DNA of 64,000 bases from Lucinisca nassula (lineage: Eukaryota > Mollusca > Bivalvia > Lucinida > Lucinidae), in contig OY757010.1 in assembly GCA_963580285.1 (NCBI GenBank), positions 219,127,234 through 219,191,233 on the forward strand. Reading direction: 5' to 3'. The notes under the pieces are model-generated. The model was not told the DNA's origin and did no database searches. It was given only the letters and a program-made list of their open reading frames with translations. Positions 44,584-54,551 of the stretch are shown piece by piece. The position numbers and the translations under genes were made by a program. How positions within the stretch are numbered: position 1 is the first letter of the stretch; the number at the start of each line of letters is the position of its first letter.

Positions 44584-44878
44584 ATGGCGCGATTTGCTGT
44601 CTTTGATGATACTTATGTTAAACGACAAGGGCAGTACCGAGGGCTGTTTGATGTACCAGGCGAGGTTCGTTTTTTCGGCCGTGGTGGTATGCGCGTGGCG
44701 AGCTATGATGTTGACTTGTGGGACAGCGGTTCATATTTTCCGAGGGCAAAATTGGGACAGCGATGGTCGTCTCCACAGGCACTATTATCGACCGTATTCA
44801 TTTGTCAAGGGAGGGACAGAAGCAATACCATGTGTGCTTAGAAAGGGCCTTCCTGCGATTTTTCTGCTAGTCGGGTGT
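44584..44878 (+). pseudogene. broken SGNH-hydrolase gene, antisense in the 3' region of the I/Nimb-like element
   Basis: The plus strand reads MARFAVFDDTYVKRQGQY, then VPGEVRFFGRGGMRVASYD. After frame changes it continues IDRIHLSREGQKQY and ends LERAFLRFFC. This is the layout of an SGNH hydrolase with block I altered (FDDT for GDS), the RFFGRGG block, no GGND block (apparent internal deletion) and the final DxxH kept. TATAAATA at 44,541 lies 43 bp before the ATG and could be an old promoter. The DNA is GC-richer than its surroundings. It may belong to a separate element that inserted here. It is certainly non-functional as read. Confidence 0.62.
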
Positions 44879-45099
44879 TTATAAAATGTCCTTTTGTGGG
44901 CCCCCAGATCATTCCGTTTGGGTAACCTTATAATGTACATCCTTTATTCGAAAGCGAAATTTGCGAAAAAAAAAAAAAAAAAAGAGAAAAACAAAGAGAT
45001 GTGATAAGGCCTATTGTTTCTGTTTCTTATTTCTGTCCCACTCATCTATGTGCATTCCTGAAGGAGAGCCTTTTTGTTTGCTAGTGTGTTTGTGTGCCG

Positions 45100-45560
45100 T
45101 TCTCCTTTGGGTTGTGTGGTTCTCGATCAGCCAGGATTTTGACGCAACGCTGCTCAGTGCCAAAGTCCTAAGACCGCAAACCCCAGCGTTACATCTCGTC
45201 CTGATTTCCCGTTTGCCTCACCCCCTCCGGAGAGGCCGGGCGATGGATTTTCCTTGTGGTGGATCCATGCCCAGTCCCGGCGTGTTCTCGTGTGATCCTC
45301 TTTCGGGCAGTGTGGCTCCCGATCAGCTAGGATTTTGGTGCTGCGCTCATAAGTGCAAAGCCAGTGGGCCGCAACCACAACGCTACATCTCGTCTTAGCC
45401 TCTCGCTTGCCATACCCCTTTGGAGGGTGGGTCGGGGCCATGGATTTTCCTTGTGGTAGGTCCATGCCCCGTTCTGTTATGGTTTTCTCATAGTGATCCA
45501 GGGATCGCTGTCACCGTTAGGCACTCCTTAGTGCAAAGCCGAGGCCGCAAACCACAGTGC
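45100..45560. repeat. ~190-bp tandem repeat, 2 to 3 units
   Basis: Repeated landmarks are GATCAGC(C/T)AGGATTTTG, AACGCTACATCTCGTC and TGGATTTTCCTTGTGGT. The third unit keeps only the GTGCAAAGCC...GGCCGCAAACCAC part. Confidence 0.7.
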
Positions 45561-45779
45561 CTACCGTTGACTTTGTTCCCCTTTTCGCCGTGAGACGGCC
45601 GCCCTTTGATCACTACGCTCCTTTTTGGTTGGTTGCGTCTCAGGTGCGGTTAAATCATTTATTGTTTCTGTAATCGGGTCTCTAACGGTTTTGGTTTCAG
45701 GCATGTTTGTGTGTAACCTCGTACGGGGTGTGTCTCTCGTAACAGTGCAATAAATTTAGTCTGCGCCCTTAGCTTTCCC

Positions 45780-48700
45780 CTATATTTTGTCCAGGTAGTT
45801 TGTTTTCTCAAAGAAATTGAAAACCGCGTCCCTCATTTCCTGTGACATTAGATTTAGCAAAGAAATCGCGTTTATCTCCCCTTGGTATCCTAGTGCTGTC
45901 AGTTCTCCCTTCAGTTCCCTTCTAGCGGGGCCGTGTGCGGGGCACTCTGCGAGGTAGTGTTGGACACTCTCAACCCCGCCACAGTGCCCGCATAATGGAT
46001 CGGCCGCGTTATAGAAGATGTTGTGTGCATTTAGTCCGTTGACCCCAAGTCTTAGTCGTGTATATATGCGATCGAGCTTTCGGCTGTCGCTGTATTGAAC
46101 TATTTTCGGGGTCAAGGACTGGCAGATCGAGTGTCTGAAGCCGTGTTGTCCCTGCCATATGCGCGCCCATTCCTTTTTGATGCTGGCCTTAATGATTGTG
46201 TAGACTTCTTGTGGGGTGGGGAGGTAGTCAAGTTCCTTCCCCCGGGTCAGAGCTTCTTTGGCCAGCGTGTCTGCGCGCTCATTCCCCTGCACGTTGCAGT
46301 GGGAGGGGATCCAATCTATGTTCAGGGTGATGCCTTGTTTTAGTATTTTGTGTATTAGGATATGAATGTCCTGCAGTATATCCGGTCTTGTAGTGCTGTT
46401 TCCAGAGTTTATGCTTTGTACTGAGCTTAATGAGTCCGTTAGTATAACAACACTATCGGGTTTTTCTTCCTGTATCCATTCCAAGGCTTTCTGTATGGCT
46501 ATAAGTTCTGCAGAGTAGACTGTGAGGTGCTGGTTAAGTTTGAATTTTTGGTCGAAATTTAATTCTGGTATTGTGAAAGCGCACCCTGTTTCTTTTTTGT
46601 CAGCATCTTTGCTTCCATCAGTGAAAATTTTAAGCGCTTGCTTATAGTTTTCACTGATGTGTGATTCTGCGATCTCATTGCATTTTTTCTGTGTTGTTTC
46701 AGTTTTCTTTATGACACCCGTTAGTGTTGTTTTTGCGCGTAGGCTTCTTAAATTAAAAACTTCCGGATATGTTTTTTCCGCTGTTTTGACCTGTTCGAGG
46801 TCATGGTTTTTAATTAGGTCCTGGACTTTGATAATATAGGGGATCTTTCCTCTTAACCTATCTCTGTTAACATGATTGGGCGTGTCGGCGATCATTTCGT
46901 TTATGGGGAGACTTTCCCTAAGACTGCTTGAGCGGGCCCAGTACTTGAGCTGCAGTTCATCCCTCCGCAGGTGCAGGGGCATGACGCTGCATTCAATCTC
47001 CAGGTCCAGGTTCCGCGTTCCCCTGTATGCCCCAGTAGCGATTCTGAGGGCTGCGGCCTGTATGCTATCTAGTTTTTTCAGGTGTGATGGCGCCGCAGAC
47101 GCGTATGCTTGGCAGCCATAATCAATTTTGCTTCTTATGAGTGCTGTGTACATTTTGATCAGGGTTTTCTTGTCTGCTCCAAAGTTTCCCCCCGAGACCG
47201 CCCTGAGCACATTTAGGTCCCGCTGGGACCTGGACACCAGATTTTCAATGTGCAGTCTCCATGTTAGATTGCTATCAAAGTACATGCCCAGGAATCTGGC
47301 ATGACTGGCGTACTTTATTTCCTGCCCGTCATACGCAAGCCTGGGCATGCCCTTTGTGTCTGCGAAATTTCTATTGAAAACCACCACTGTTGTTTTTTCA
47401 GTTGATAGTTTGAAACCCCAGTTTGTAGCCCAATCACGTATGGCATGTAGCGCTTTTTGTAGTGCAGGAATGGCACTTTTTGGTTTTTTCGCGGTTTTCC
47501 ATACTAAACCGTCATCTGCAAACATGGATATTTCCAGCGGTAATGGGTGAAGTGTTTCCTGCAGTGTGTTCATTAGTAGGTTGAAGAGGATAGGAGATAG
47601 CACCGACCCCTGGGGGGAACCATTCTCGCATTCATAAAAACCGGACACATCGTTACCTATTTTTACGTTCATTTTTCTATCAGTCAAAAAGTCTCTGATC
47701 CAGGTTAACATTTTTCCATGAATTCCAAATTTGTTCAGTTTTAGAAGGACCCCCCTAGTCCACAGTAGGTCGAAAGCTTTTTCTAAATCCAAGAAAACCG
47801 CTACCAGTGAGTGTTTGATTAATTTTGCCTTTCGGATGGCGGATTCTAGTCTGGTGATTTGGTCAATGGTAGATCTATGTTTCCTAAAACCTGATTGTTC
47901 GTCTGCTAAGAGTTTATTTTTCTCAATGTGTGCTGTTAATCTAGATGCTACCATGGTTTCCATGATTTTACATATGGTTGATGTGAGTGAAATCGGCCTA
48001 TACGATTTCGGCTCATGGGGGTCCTTGTCCGGTTTTAATATTGGAACGATGGTGCTCTCCTTCCATTGTGTAGGGAGGGTCCCCTCGTTCCAAGATTTGT
48101 TTATTAATGCGAGCAGCTGATTTTTTCCCTTTTCTGGTAGATTTTTTAACATGTCGTAGTGAACGGTGTCGGCCCCGGGGGCGGTGCTCTTTTTCTTATT
48201 TAGCGCGCTTTGTAGCTCCCTGTGGGAGAAGTTCGCATTGTATGCACGGCACTGGCCAGCGCGATCGGCGTCCTGAACGGCCTGCTCAATCATTGGGTCC
48301 TGCGTTTCCCTAATGCGCCTAAAGTTTGGGTCTAAATTTTCATTACTGCAGACTTTCCGGTAGTGTTGTGCTAAGATTTCTACTTTTTCTTCGTTTTCAT
48401 GAAATCTGTTGTTTCCTTGTTTTAGAACCTCTACCGGTTTTAGGGGTTTTCCATTAAACCTTTTTATTGTGTCCCAAATTTTCTTAGCATTTGTTTTGTA
48501 TGTGAGTGTGGATACAAAATCCCTCCAGGCTTGTTGTTTCGTTTGTGTTAAAATATATTTTGTTTCCTCTCTTACACGTCTATATTCCTCCAAAAGGGCG
48601 GCTGTTTTGTTTTTCCTATATTTATAATATATTTTGTTTTTCTTTTTGACTGCCTTATTACAATTTTCATCCCACCATGGTAAGGTGTTTTTTTGCTTAT

Positions 48701-48950
48701 TTTTTGGTTGTGTTTTTGGTATTGATTTTTCACATGCCGCCATTATTTCCGAAACAAAATCCTCATTGTTTTTATTGATATTCGTGCCTTCGAGGGATAT
48801 GTTGATGTGTTTAAGTTTCTGCCTAAAGAGGTCCCAGTCTGCTTTGTCTAAATTCCAACGTCGGGCAGGCCGTTGCGTTACGCATTTGTGAGTGAAGTTG
48901 AGCGACGTCAGGATGGGGAAGTGGTCGCTCCCCATCGTGTCGTCTCCCAC
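45780..48950 (-). CDS. RT-RNase H polyprotein of the I/Nimb-like element
   Basis: A 1056-codon frame without internal stops. It keeps only the end of the endonuclease (GSDHFPI). The reverse transcriptase has YRPISLTSTICKIMET, DEQSGFRKHRSTIDQ, FLDLEKAFDLLW (catalytic Asp), GSPQGSVLSPILF and MFADDGLVW (catalytic Asp pair, ~477). RNase H1 has IFTDGSKDA (~776), YSAELIAI, ILTDSLSS (~838) and NERADTLAKEA (~895), so all catalytic acidic residues are present. The C terminus has CGHCGGVESVQHYLAECPAH. RNase H plus this finger places it with I/Nimb/Ingi-type elements. The frame continues upstream of the first Met (SEWQVGDDTM), showing true 5' truncation rather than a start. Confidence 0.92.
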   Translation of the reverse strand: MGDDTMGSDHFPILTSLNFTHKCVTQRPARRWNLDKADWDLFRQKLKHINISLEGTNINKNNEDFVSEIMAACEKSIPKTQPKNKQKNTLPWWDENCNKAVKKKNKIYYKYRKNKTAALLEEYRRVREETKYILTQTKQQAWRDFVSTLTYKTNAKKIWDTIKRFNGKPLKPVEVLKQGNNRFHENEEKVEILAQHYRKVCSNENLDPNFRRIRETQDPMIEQAVQDADRAGQCRAYNANFSHRELQSALNKKKSTAPGADTVHYDMLKNLPEKGKNQLLALINKSWNEGTLPTQWKESTIVPILKPDKDPHEPKSYRPISLTSTICKIMETMVASRLTAHIEKNKLLADEQSGFRKHRSTIDQITRLESAIRKAKLIKHSLVAVFLDLEKAFDLLWTRGVLLKLNKFGIHGKMLTWIRDFLTDRKMNVKIGNDVSGFYECENGSPQGSVLSPILFNLLMNTLQETLHPLPLEISMFADDGLVWKTAKKPKSAIPALQKALHAIRDWATNWGFKLSTEKTTVVVFNRNFADTKGMPRLAYDGQEIKYASHARFLGMYFDSNLTWRLHIENLVSRSQRDLNVLRAVSGGNFGADKKTLIKMYTALIRSKIDYGCQAYASAAPSHLKKLDSIQAAALRIATGAYRGTRNLDLEIECSVMPLHLRRDELQLKYWARSSSLRESLPINEMIADTPNHVNRDRLRGKIPYIIKVQDLIKNHDLEQVKTAEKTYPEVFNLRSLRAKTTLTGVIKKTETTQKKCNEIAESHISENYKQALKIFTDGSKDADKKETGCAFTIPELNFDQKFKLNQHLTVYSAELIAIQKALEWIQEEKPDSVVILTDSLSSVQSINSGNSTTRPDILQDIHILIHKILKQGITLNIDWIPSHCNVQGNERADTLAKEALTRGKELDYLPTPQEVYTIIKASIKKEWARIWQGQHGFRHSICQSLTPKIVQYSDSRKLDRIYTRLRLGVNGLNAHNIFYNAADPLCGHCGGVESVQHYLAECPAHGPARRELKGELTALGYQGEINAISLLNLMSQEMRDAVFNFFEKTNYLDKI

Positions 48951-49180
48951 TTGCCACTCACTAGATTGGCATAGTGATGCGCTAATTTTGTATCACATGG
49001 AATCTTCCTCCTTATATATGGCTGGAGGTGACAGGTTGTGTTTTCTTCAAAATTTGTTTGGAAAATGGCTGAACTTTTTGCAAACAGTGTAGGCCCTGAT
49101 AAGATGCCGTGTTCTGATCTGGGCCTGCACTGTTTGCCAGGGTACCCATTTTGGGGTTTCCGGTACAAAATGAGTTTAGA

Positions 49181-50483
49181 ATTTAAAACATCCTGGAAAA
49201 GGTTACCAAGTTCTGTTTATGGATTTCTGAAATTTCTGGAGCAGTACTGAAATTTCTAGCATTTTGATTTCTCCATAAAAACGTCATTGTTGTGGGTACT
49301 ATGTATTAACCCTTAAAATGCCAATCACAACAACTGTTACCTGCTTTGTTGTCTGATCTGGGTTCACACTGTTTGCCTGTATGCAAACATTTTGTGAGGG
49401 TTTGCTGCTGCAGTGAGGTTGAGCTTTCAGATGTAGCTCAGTCAATTTTCAAAATTCAGGGAAGTCAAAAGGTACGTATGAAAGAGTTGTGAACAGTGAA
49501 GGTCCTGATCACAATATGTTCTGTAGCACCTGATCTGGGTCTGTTCCTGTTTTGAGGGTTATCACACAACCCCCCACCCCACCCGACCAAAACAGTGATG
49601 CCTGGGCCTATAAGTAACATTCTAATAACAACTCGCCAAACTTCTTTTATAATTATACTGATGAAGATTATATTAGAATATGGCGAAACATAAAATACTG
49701 GACGTGTAATAAAACTTATCAAGTGACCATGTTTCAGTATATTAGAACACTGTTAAATTCTCTTTAAGGGGGTAAGTGTGCCTTACCAATGAATAAGGTT
49801 CATCAATCATTCTCTTTTGACTCTAATCATTATCATCTTAACAATATTGGACATGAGAATGTTCAGAATTGCTACTGCTTGATGGATGGGAAAATAATAC
49901 CCTAATCAACATATAACACGGCCACGAATCCAGTAATGCAGATGTTCATGTGAACTGACACCAAAAGGTAACATAAAGTAAAATTTAAAGCAAAGTTTGT
50001 TTCTTTCTCTGCAGTTAATTGCTCAGTCAACACTATTTAGCTCATATCAAGCCAGCCGCAGTTTACCTTACCACTCTGTTCATGGTATAGAACAGTCATT
50101 CTTTCGCCAGAAACTGACATGTATCATGTAACTCCCTTCTTGAGAGTGGGCAGAGATGAGTATTATGTGAAGAAGTTAGTACTGTGTTATGTATTTTGTG
50201 GTGTTGTTGTTTTTTTTCAAAAAGTTGAATTAGCAACAATTTGAACAAATACGTGTATGTGTCACTTTGTTTCACAAACAAGAAAATAGATGTAGCTTGT
50301 TTCATGAACAAGGAAATACGAATATAATTTGTTTCACAAGCAAGAAAATATGTATGTAGTTTGCTAAAAGCATTTATAAAACTGAAAATTTTATAGTCTG
50401 AAACAATCCTGTGAAAAGTAAAAGAAAGTATTACTGGATTTCAACAACAAATGCAATGATGACAGATGAACATTGTGAAGAAG
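49181..50483. other. intron, little recognised
   Basis: Two weak hairpin-core fragments (49,345-49,378; 49,487-49,555) and a scrap of F-like sequence (50,018-50,090, CAGTCAACACTATTTAG). Confidence 0.55.
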
Positions 50484-50696
50484 TTAACCCTTGACCTGCT
50501 GAATATTCATATATACCACACCCACTACCGATTATCAACCAATCAGATTACTTGATGCAAATTATTGCAACAAATTCATAAACTGAATGACAAACAATGT
50601 AGATCCTGATCAGATGGCTTCTTCAGAAGCCATCTGATCTGGATCTACATTGTTTCAAAGAAAAGGCATATCCGGGCTCAGCAGAACAAGGGTTAA
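50484..50696. mobile_element. family B element
   Basis: Complete, core in reverse orientation. It starts a run of four short elements up to 51,381. Confidence 0.85.
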
Positions 50697-50720
50697 AGTC
50701 ATATCATTGACAAATTGAGT

Positions 50721-50921
50721 TTAACCCTTATCCCACTGAACACAACTCCTACCTTTGCAAACAGTGTAGATTCAGATCTGAAGAAGCCACCTGATCAGGA
50801 TCTACACTGTTTGTCATGCAGTTTGTGAAATGAACAAAATATATATCAAGTAACCTGATCTGTGGATTATAGTCAGAAATAAATGTGGCTTAATTTATAT
50901 ATTCAGCAGGATACGGGTTAA
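50721..50921. mobile_element. family B element, one core arm shortened
   Basis: TTAACCCTTATCCCACTGAA to CAGCAGGATACGGGTTAA. Confidence 0.82.
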
Positions 50922-50939
50922 ACTTATATTCTACCATCA

Positions 50940-51166
50940 TTAACCCATTTCAGACTGGAAACCTCCAAACGGGTACCATGGCAAACAGTGAAGGCCCAGA
51001 TCAGATGCCGCAAAACGCGGCATCTGATCAGGGCCTACACTATTTGCAAAAAGTTCAGCCATTTTTCAAATCAATTTTGAAGAAAACACAACCTGACACC
51101 CCTAATTTTGAAATGGACTCCTGCTTTATATAAGGAGGAAGATTCCATTTGTTACAAAAAGGGTTA
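50940..51166. mobile_element. family D palindromic element
   Basis: Family definition: ~210-225 bp, ends TTAACCCATT.(T/G)(A/G)TAC and complement, a GGTACC(A/C)TGGCAAACAGTG shoulder, and a core GGCCCAGATCAGATGCCGC...GCGGCATCTGATCAGGGCC. Complete copy. Confidence 0.85.
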
Positions 51167-51172
51167 ATATTA

Positions 51173-51381
51173 ACTCTTATCCTGCTGTTCACGACAACCC
51201 TTTTCTTTGCAAACAGTGTAGATCCAGATCAGATGGCTTCTGAAGAAGCCATCTGATCAGGATCTACACTGTTTGACATTCAATTTATGAATTTGTAGGA
51301 ATAAATTACATCAAGTAATCTGATTGGTTCAAAGTCAGAAATGGGTGTGGCTAAACTGAATATGCAGCAAGAGAAGGGTTA
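51173..51381. mobile_element. family B element
   Basis: Complete. It starts a few bases after the family D copy at 50,940-51,166. Confidence 0.85.
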
Positions 51382-51982
51382 AGTCAGTATATTCTGTAAC
51401 ACATGATCTGATGGTTAACAGGTTTGACCCAGTGTAGAATTTTTTAAGAACCAGTTTAAACAGTGAGTCAATGCTCAAAAGAGTTTACAGTATCTTGAGA
51501 GTTACCTTGACAGCTGGTCATCCTTCTTATATTAGTTTTAACATTTTCACAGGGCTCAGACATAATCCCCTCTGGGCACCAATCAGTTGTGTTTTTGAAA
51601 GAAAATGATGGATGGGTTCTCTGTTTTTCTATGTCAAAATTCACAGTTCATGACCAGAATCTGATACCAGTCCATCTTGCTCTTTTTTTTCTCTCCTGAC
51701 ATTATCAATATATGATAAAATTTCAAAAGTCTGTCATCATGAGAATAATAAGGCTTGAAATAAATACAGAAAGGAACAGATGTTTAAATAACTGTCATAG
51801 ATTATTATTACCAGCTTTGAAAGAAATTAAGATTATTTCTCCAGGCTCTTAAACTTAACACACAAGATTCTGAAATATTCAGAAATATCCCCATACACCA
51901 CACAATCTATCTATATCTAGGGTCCAAAGCAGAAACTGTGTGACCATGTTATATCCTAACAAAATATATAGCCCATCAGCAC
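51382..51982. other. intron, nothing recognised
   Basis: No exon-like frame or repeat match. Confidence 0.55.
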
Positions 51983-52185
51983 ACATGAGTACTGGTGAGG
52001 ACTTGAAGCCTCAGCCCAGGCAAAGTGGTGCGAGTCGGCCTGCCTATGCATATAAACCATACTGATTTAATTGATGTCATTTCCTCTCAATGTCGATAAT
52101 GTCCCACAAAATTGGAAGCAACGTCTCCAAAATGACCAGAATATTGTCAATCGGGACGTTAAACCACAAATTAATTAATCAATGT
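51983..52185 (+). mobile_element. SINE-like F copy, 5' truncated and diverged
   Basis: Keeps CATGAGTACTGGTG, CCCAGGCAAAGTGGTG and AAAATTGGAAGCAACGTC. The tail has decayed to AATTAATTAATC. Confidence 0.75.
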
Positions 52186-52259
52186 CTTTTTTCTATATAA
52201 AAGATGTCCCTAAATTATATAATGCAATAATTTCTTCCTACTCCAGTCCTGCCCTATGA

Positions 52260-52484
52260 TTAACCCATTTTGTACCAGAAACCCCTAAAGGGGTACCCTG
52301 GCAAACAGTGCAGGCCCAGATCAGACGCCGCAGAATGCGGCATCTGATAAGGGCCTCCACTGTTTGCTAAAAATTCGGTCATTTTCGGAATTTCCAAATA
52401 AATTTTGAAGAAAACACAACCTGACTGTACCCCTAAATTTTGAAACTATAAGGAGAAAGATTCCATTTGGTACAAAAAGGGTTG
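52260..52484. mobile_element. family D element
   Basis: Complete. It shares the GGAGAAAGATTCCATTTGG shoulder used to reconstruct the split copy at 42.6/49 kb. Confidence 0.85.
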
Positions 52485-52972
52485 ACACTCAGCTGCTCAA
52501 ACCTGGAACCCCTGTGTAGAAAAAAATTCAATAGACCCAAGGGCATTTTGACTGACTTTGTACCAGCTTTGAAGCACAAATTCTTGGGATCATAATAAAT
52601 CAAAAACATGCCTACCTACTTTGAAGACCCTAAATGTTTATTTCAGCAATTGGCCTACACTAAAAAAACTCAAAGGTTAAGCTCGGGATTACAAGTATCC
52701 AACAGTTGAGATCATTTGTTTGGTTTTTTACAAAGAGGGTGGTCATTTAACAGGCTCCAAAAACATCAGGTTTTGACAGAAACACTTCAGCTGCAAGATC
52801 TATGACTCCAACAAGTAGTTTTTCAAGCATCTCAAATGTACTCTCAATTTGCAAAACAAGAAAAACACAAGACAACTTTTACTACTCTGCTATCTGAGAA
52901 TCAATCCTGCGGGCTTCACTCACTCCTTAGGTGCCAAAAAACAACATGGGAGCTAAGTATCACAGTCATTCT
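52485..52972. other. intron, nothing recognised
   Basis: No repeat match seen before the retroelement tail at 52,973. Confidence 0.55.
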
Positions 52973-53010
52973 GCAGAACAGAACAGAACATAACTTTATT
53001 GAAGTTCAAC
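52973..53010 (-). mobile_element. 3' tail fragment of a CR1/L2-like element
   Basis: The minus strand reads ACTTCAATAAAGTTATG then (TTCTG)3. This is the same tail type as at 39,728, so it is an extremely 5'-truncated insertion. Confidence 0.65.
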
Positions 53011-53036
53011 AGAACAGCCAAACAGAGGGATACGCG

Positions 53037-53165
53037 TAACCCTCATCCTGCTGAACTGGGTCACAACCTCTACCTTTGTAAACAGTGTAGATCCAGATCT
53101 GATCAGGATCTACATTGTTTGTCATATGCAGTTTGTGAATTGTTTGAATACATTATATCAAGCGA
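53037..53165. mobile_element. family B element, truncated
   Basis: GTAACCCTCATCCTGCTGAA start and a core reduced to GATCCAGATCTGATCAGGATC. The far end is missing. Confidence 0.7.
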
Positions 53166-53419
53166 ATGCAAAAGCTGCTCACATTTTTTCAGCAAAAATA
53201 CCAAAATTTTGAATATTAAACTTGCTACAGCAGTTAAAAATATGACCACTAACGAGCTCGTTAAGCTAACAATGCTTTGAACAACTGGACCCTGATGTTT
53301 GGACCAAGCCCAATATTTACAACACTTCAAAGATGGGAGAGTCCGTTTTAGAAACTCAGGGATGAAAGGGTTAAGCCCCAAACACAGTGGGCTTCAACAT
53401 ATAAATCTTCACCTGATAG

Positions 53420-53575
53420 CGTCATATAGCTCAGTGGTTAGTGCACTTGCCTCTTATGCTAGAGGACCCCGGTTCGATCCCAGCCTGATGCTGGCCCTGA
53501 GCAGGTTAAAGACTCCTACAGAAATTACATGATTACTGGGTCTTAAATCCTGCAAACCTGGTGTGTACGTAACAT
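53420..53575 (+). mobile_element. tRNA-derived SINE, internally deleted
   Basis: The head ATATAGCTCAGTGGTTAGTG and B box GGTTCGATCCC (53,471) are well preserved. The middle of the body is missing, and the tail AAATTACATGATTACTGGG follows directly. Confidence 0.82.
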
Positions 53576-53579
53576 ACAC

Positions 53580-53881
53580 TTTTGTTTGATTTGAGATTTA
53601 TTGTCCCTGTCAACACTGTGTAGGTAATTTTGGAGACATTGCTTCCAATTTTGTGGGACTTTTACCCCGACATTGAGATGAAATGACATCTCAAGCCCTG
53701 CCGCCCAATGAAACCAATAGAGTTTATATGCATGGATGGTCCAACTCGCAATACTTTTCCTCAGCGGGCTAGAATCTCTAAGCAGTTTACCAGTACTAAT
53801 AGAGGTCGGTTTCAGCTCTGTGTTGATTGAAGTATCATGCAGCCCAATCTATTTCTTCAAGCCCCGATTGGGCGGGGGCCA
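53580..53881 (-). mobile_element. SINE-like F copy
   Basis: Full length, with a small insertion (TGATTG) near 53,825. No clear target duplication. Confidence 0.78.
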
Positions 53882-54366
53882 GATTAATGGTCAAAAGTGA
53901 CTGATCACAGTATAGATGGATGGATGGACAGATCGACATTTTTTTCCACACCCGACAGCTGATTTACATAAAATGTCACATCTTATTTCCATTAAAGAAA
54001 CACTAAACCAAGAAATGCAAAGCAACATGAGACAAACAACGTTATTTAAACTCACAGGCACAGAAGTTTCATTATGCTCAGAGAAATTGTGTGTCTCGAC
54101 ATCTTGTTCCAGAAGGGAAGTCATAGTTTTCCCATAGAAACTGGGAGTTTAGTTCTTATCATGAATATCTGACCATCATTAATGAACAACATTGGTACCT
54201 CAAAATTATGCAGTAATCTTTGTCTTCTTTTGAAACTTTTTGCTACATTCAAAAGATATGAGAGCTTCCAACAAAAGTAAATGTGTTTGGGTTTTTTGGG
54301 TTGTTGTTATTGTTGTTGTTGTGTTTTTAAATAAATTCACAAAAAAATCTAAAAAGTTGTACCAAC
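53882..54366. other. intron, little recognised
   Basis: (GATG)n scrap at 53,915 and a (TTG)n tract at 54,298-54,325 just inside the DDR donor. Confidence 0.55.
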
Positions 54367-54472
54367 CTGGCATTCTTTGGTCCAACTGTGGAATCATCAT
54401 AGGAAGAGCTGGCTGTGATAGATTTGTCAGGAATTTCTTTTGACTGCATACCCAGTGAGTCTCGACATTGAG
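54367..54472 (-). CDS. DDR: DDR exon: start of the discoidin domain
   Basis: This exon encodes the first ~35 residues of the collagen-binding discoidin (F5/8C) domain of a discoidin domain receptor tyrosine kinase. Read on the minus strand it gives AQCRDSLGMQ, then an IPDKSITASSSY segment, ending KNA plus a split Arg codon. The family pattern is QCR.PLGM...IPD.DITASS. The acceptor is TTTCCAG/CTCAATG and the donor is GCCAG/GTTGG. It starts in phase 1 and ends in phase 2, which fits the exon at 21.1 kb exactly (AG|G = Arg). The preceding exon should carry the signal peptide and end in a single G. I did not find it between here and 64,000. The next exon is 33 kb away. Assignment is by residue pattern; a homology search would settle it. 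Confidence 0.9.
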
Positions 54473-54551
54473 CTGGAAATAGAAATATAAATATCTCAAT
54501 AGGCTTGCCCAAGTCTGTTAATTAATTGTCCATTGCATAACTAGTTGTTAA

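Larger units (their letters stand above)
42669..45779. other. GC-rich 3' region of the I/Nimb-like element
   Basis: About 3.1 kb between the RT stop codon and the (AAC)n tail. It holds two full units and a partial third of a ~190-bp direct repeat at about 45,100-45,560 (marked by TGGATTTTCCTTGTGG), a run of 19 A at 44,967, an AATAAA on the plus strand at about 45,749, and the antisense SGNH fossil. No long open frame matches a known protein. Such a long non-coding 3' end is unusual for this group. Confidence 0.6.
42651..48985 (-). mobile_element. I/Nimb-like non-LTR retrotransposon, 5' truncated, with target duplication
   Basis: Bounded by an 11-bp direct repeat TTTTGTATCAC (42,640-42,650 and 48,986-48,996). 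On the minus strand it begins inside the endonuclease (SEWQVGDDTMGSDHFPI), runs through the long RT-RNase H frame, and ends after about 3.1 kb of non-coding GC-rich DNA in an (AAC)n tail at 42,651-42,668. Joining the flanks rebuilds a family D short element, which proves the empty site. 5' truncation plus a simple-repeat tail is typical of target-primed reverse transcription. Whether all the 3.1 kb is original 3' sequence is uncertain. Confidence 0.85.
42632..49175. mobile_element. family D short element split by the I/Nimb-like insertion
   Basis: The left 19 bases (42,632-42,650, TTAACCCTTTTTGTATCAC) and the right part (48,997-49,175, ATGGAATCTTCCTCC...GGTTTCCGGTACAAAATGAG) together match the family D copies at 50,940 and 52,260 in reverse orientation. 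The element was in place before the retrotransposon arrived. Confidence 0.85.

Noticed and set aside
44961..45398. A 145-codon plus-strand frame in the GC-rich region
   Set aside because: Crosses the poly(A) run and the ~190-bp direct repeat; no domain seen.
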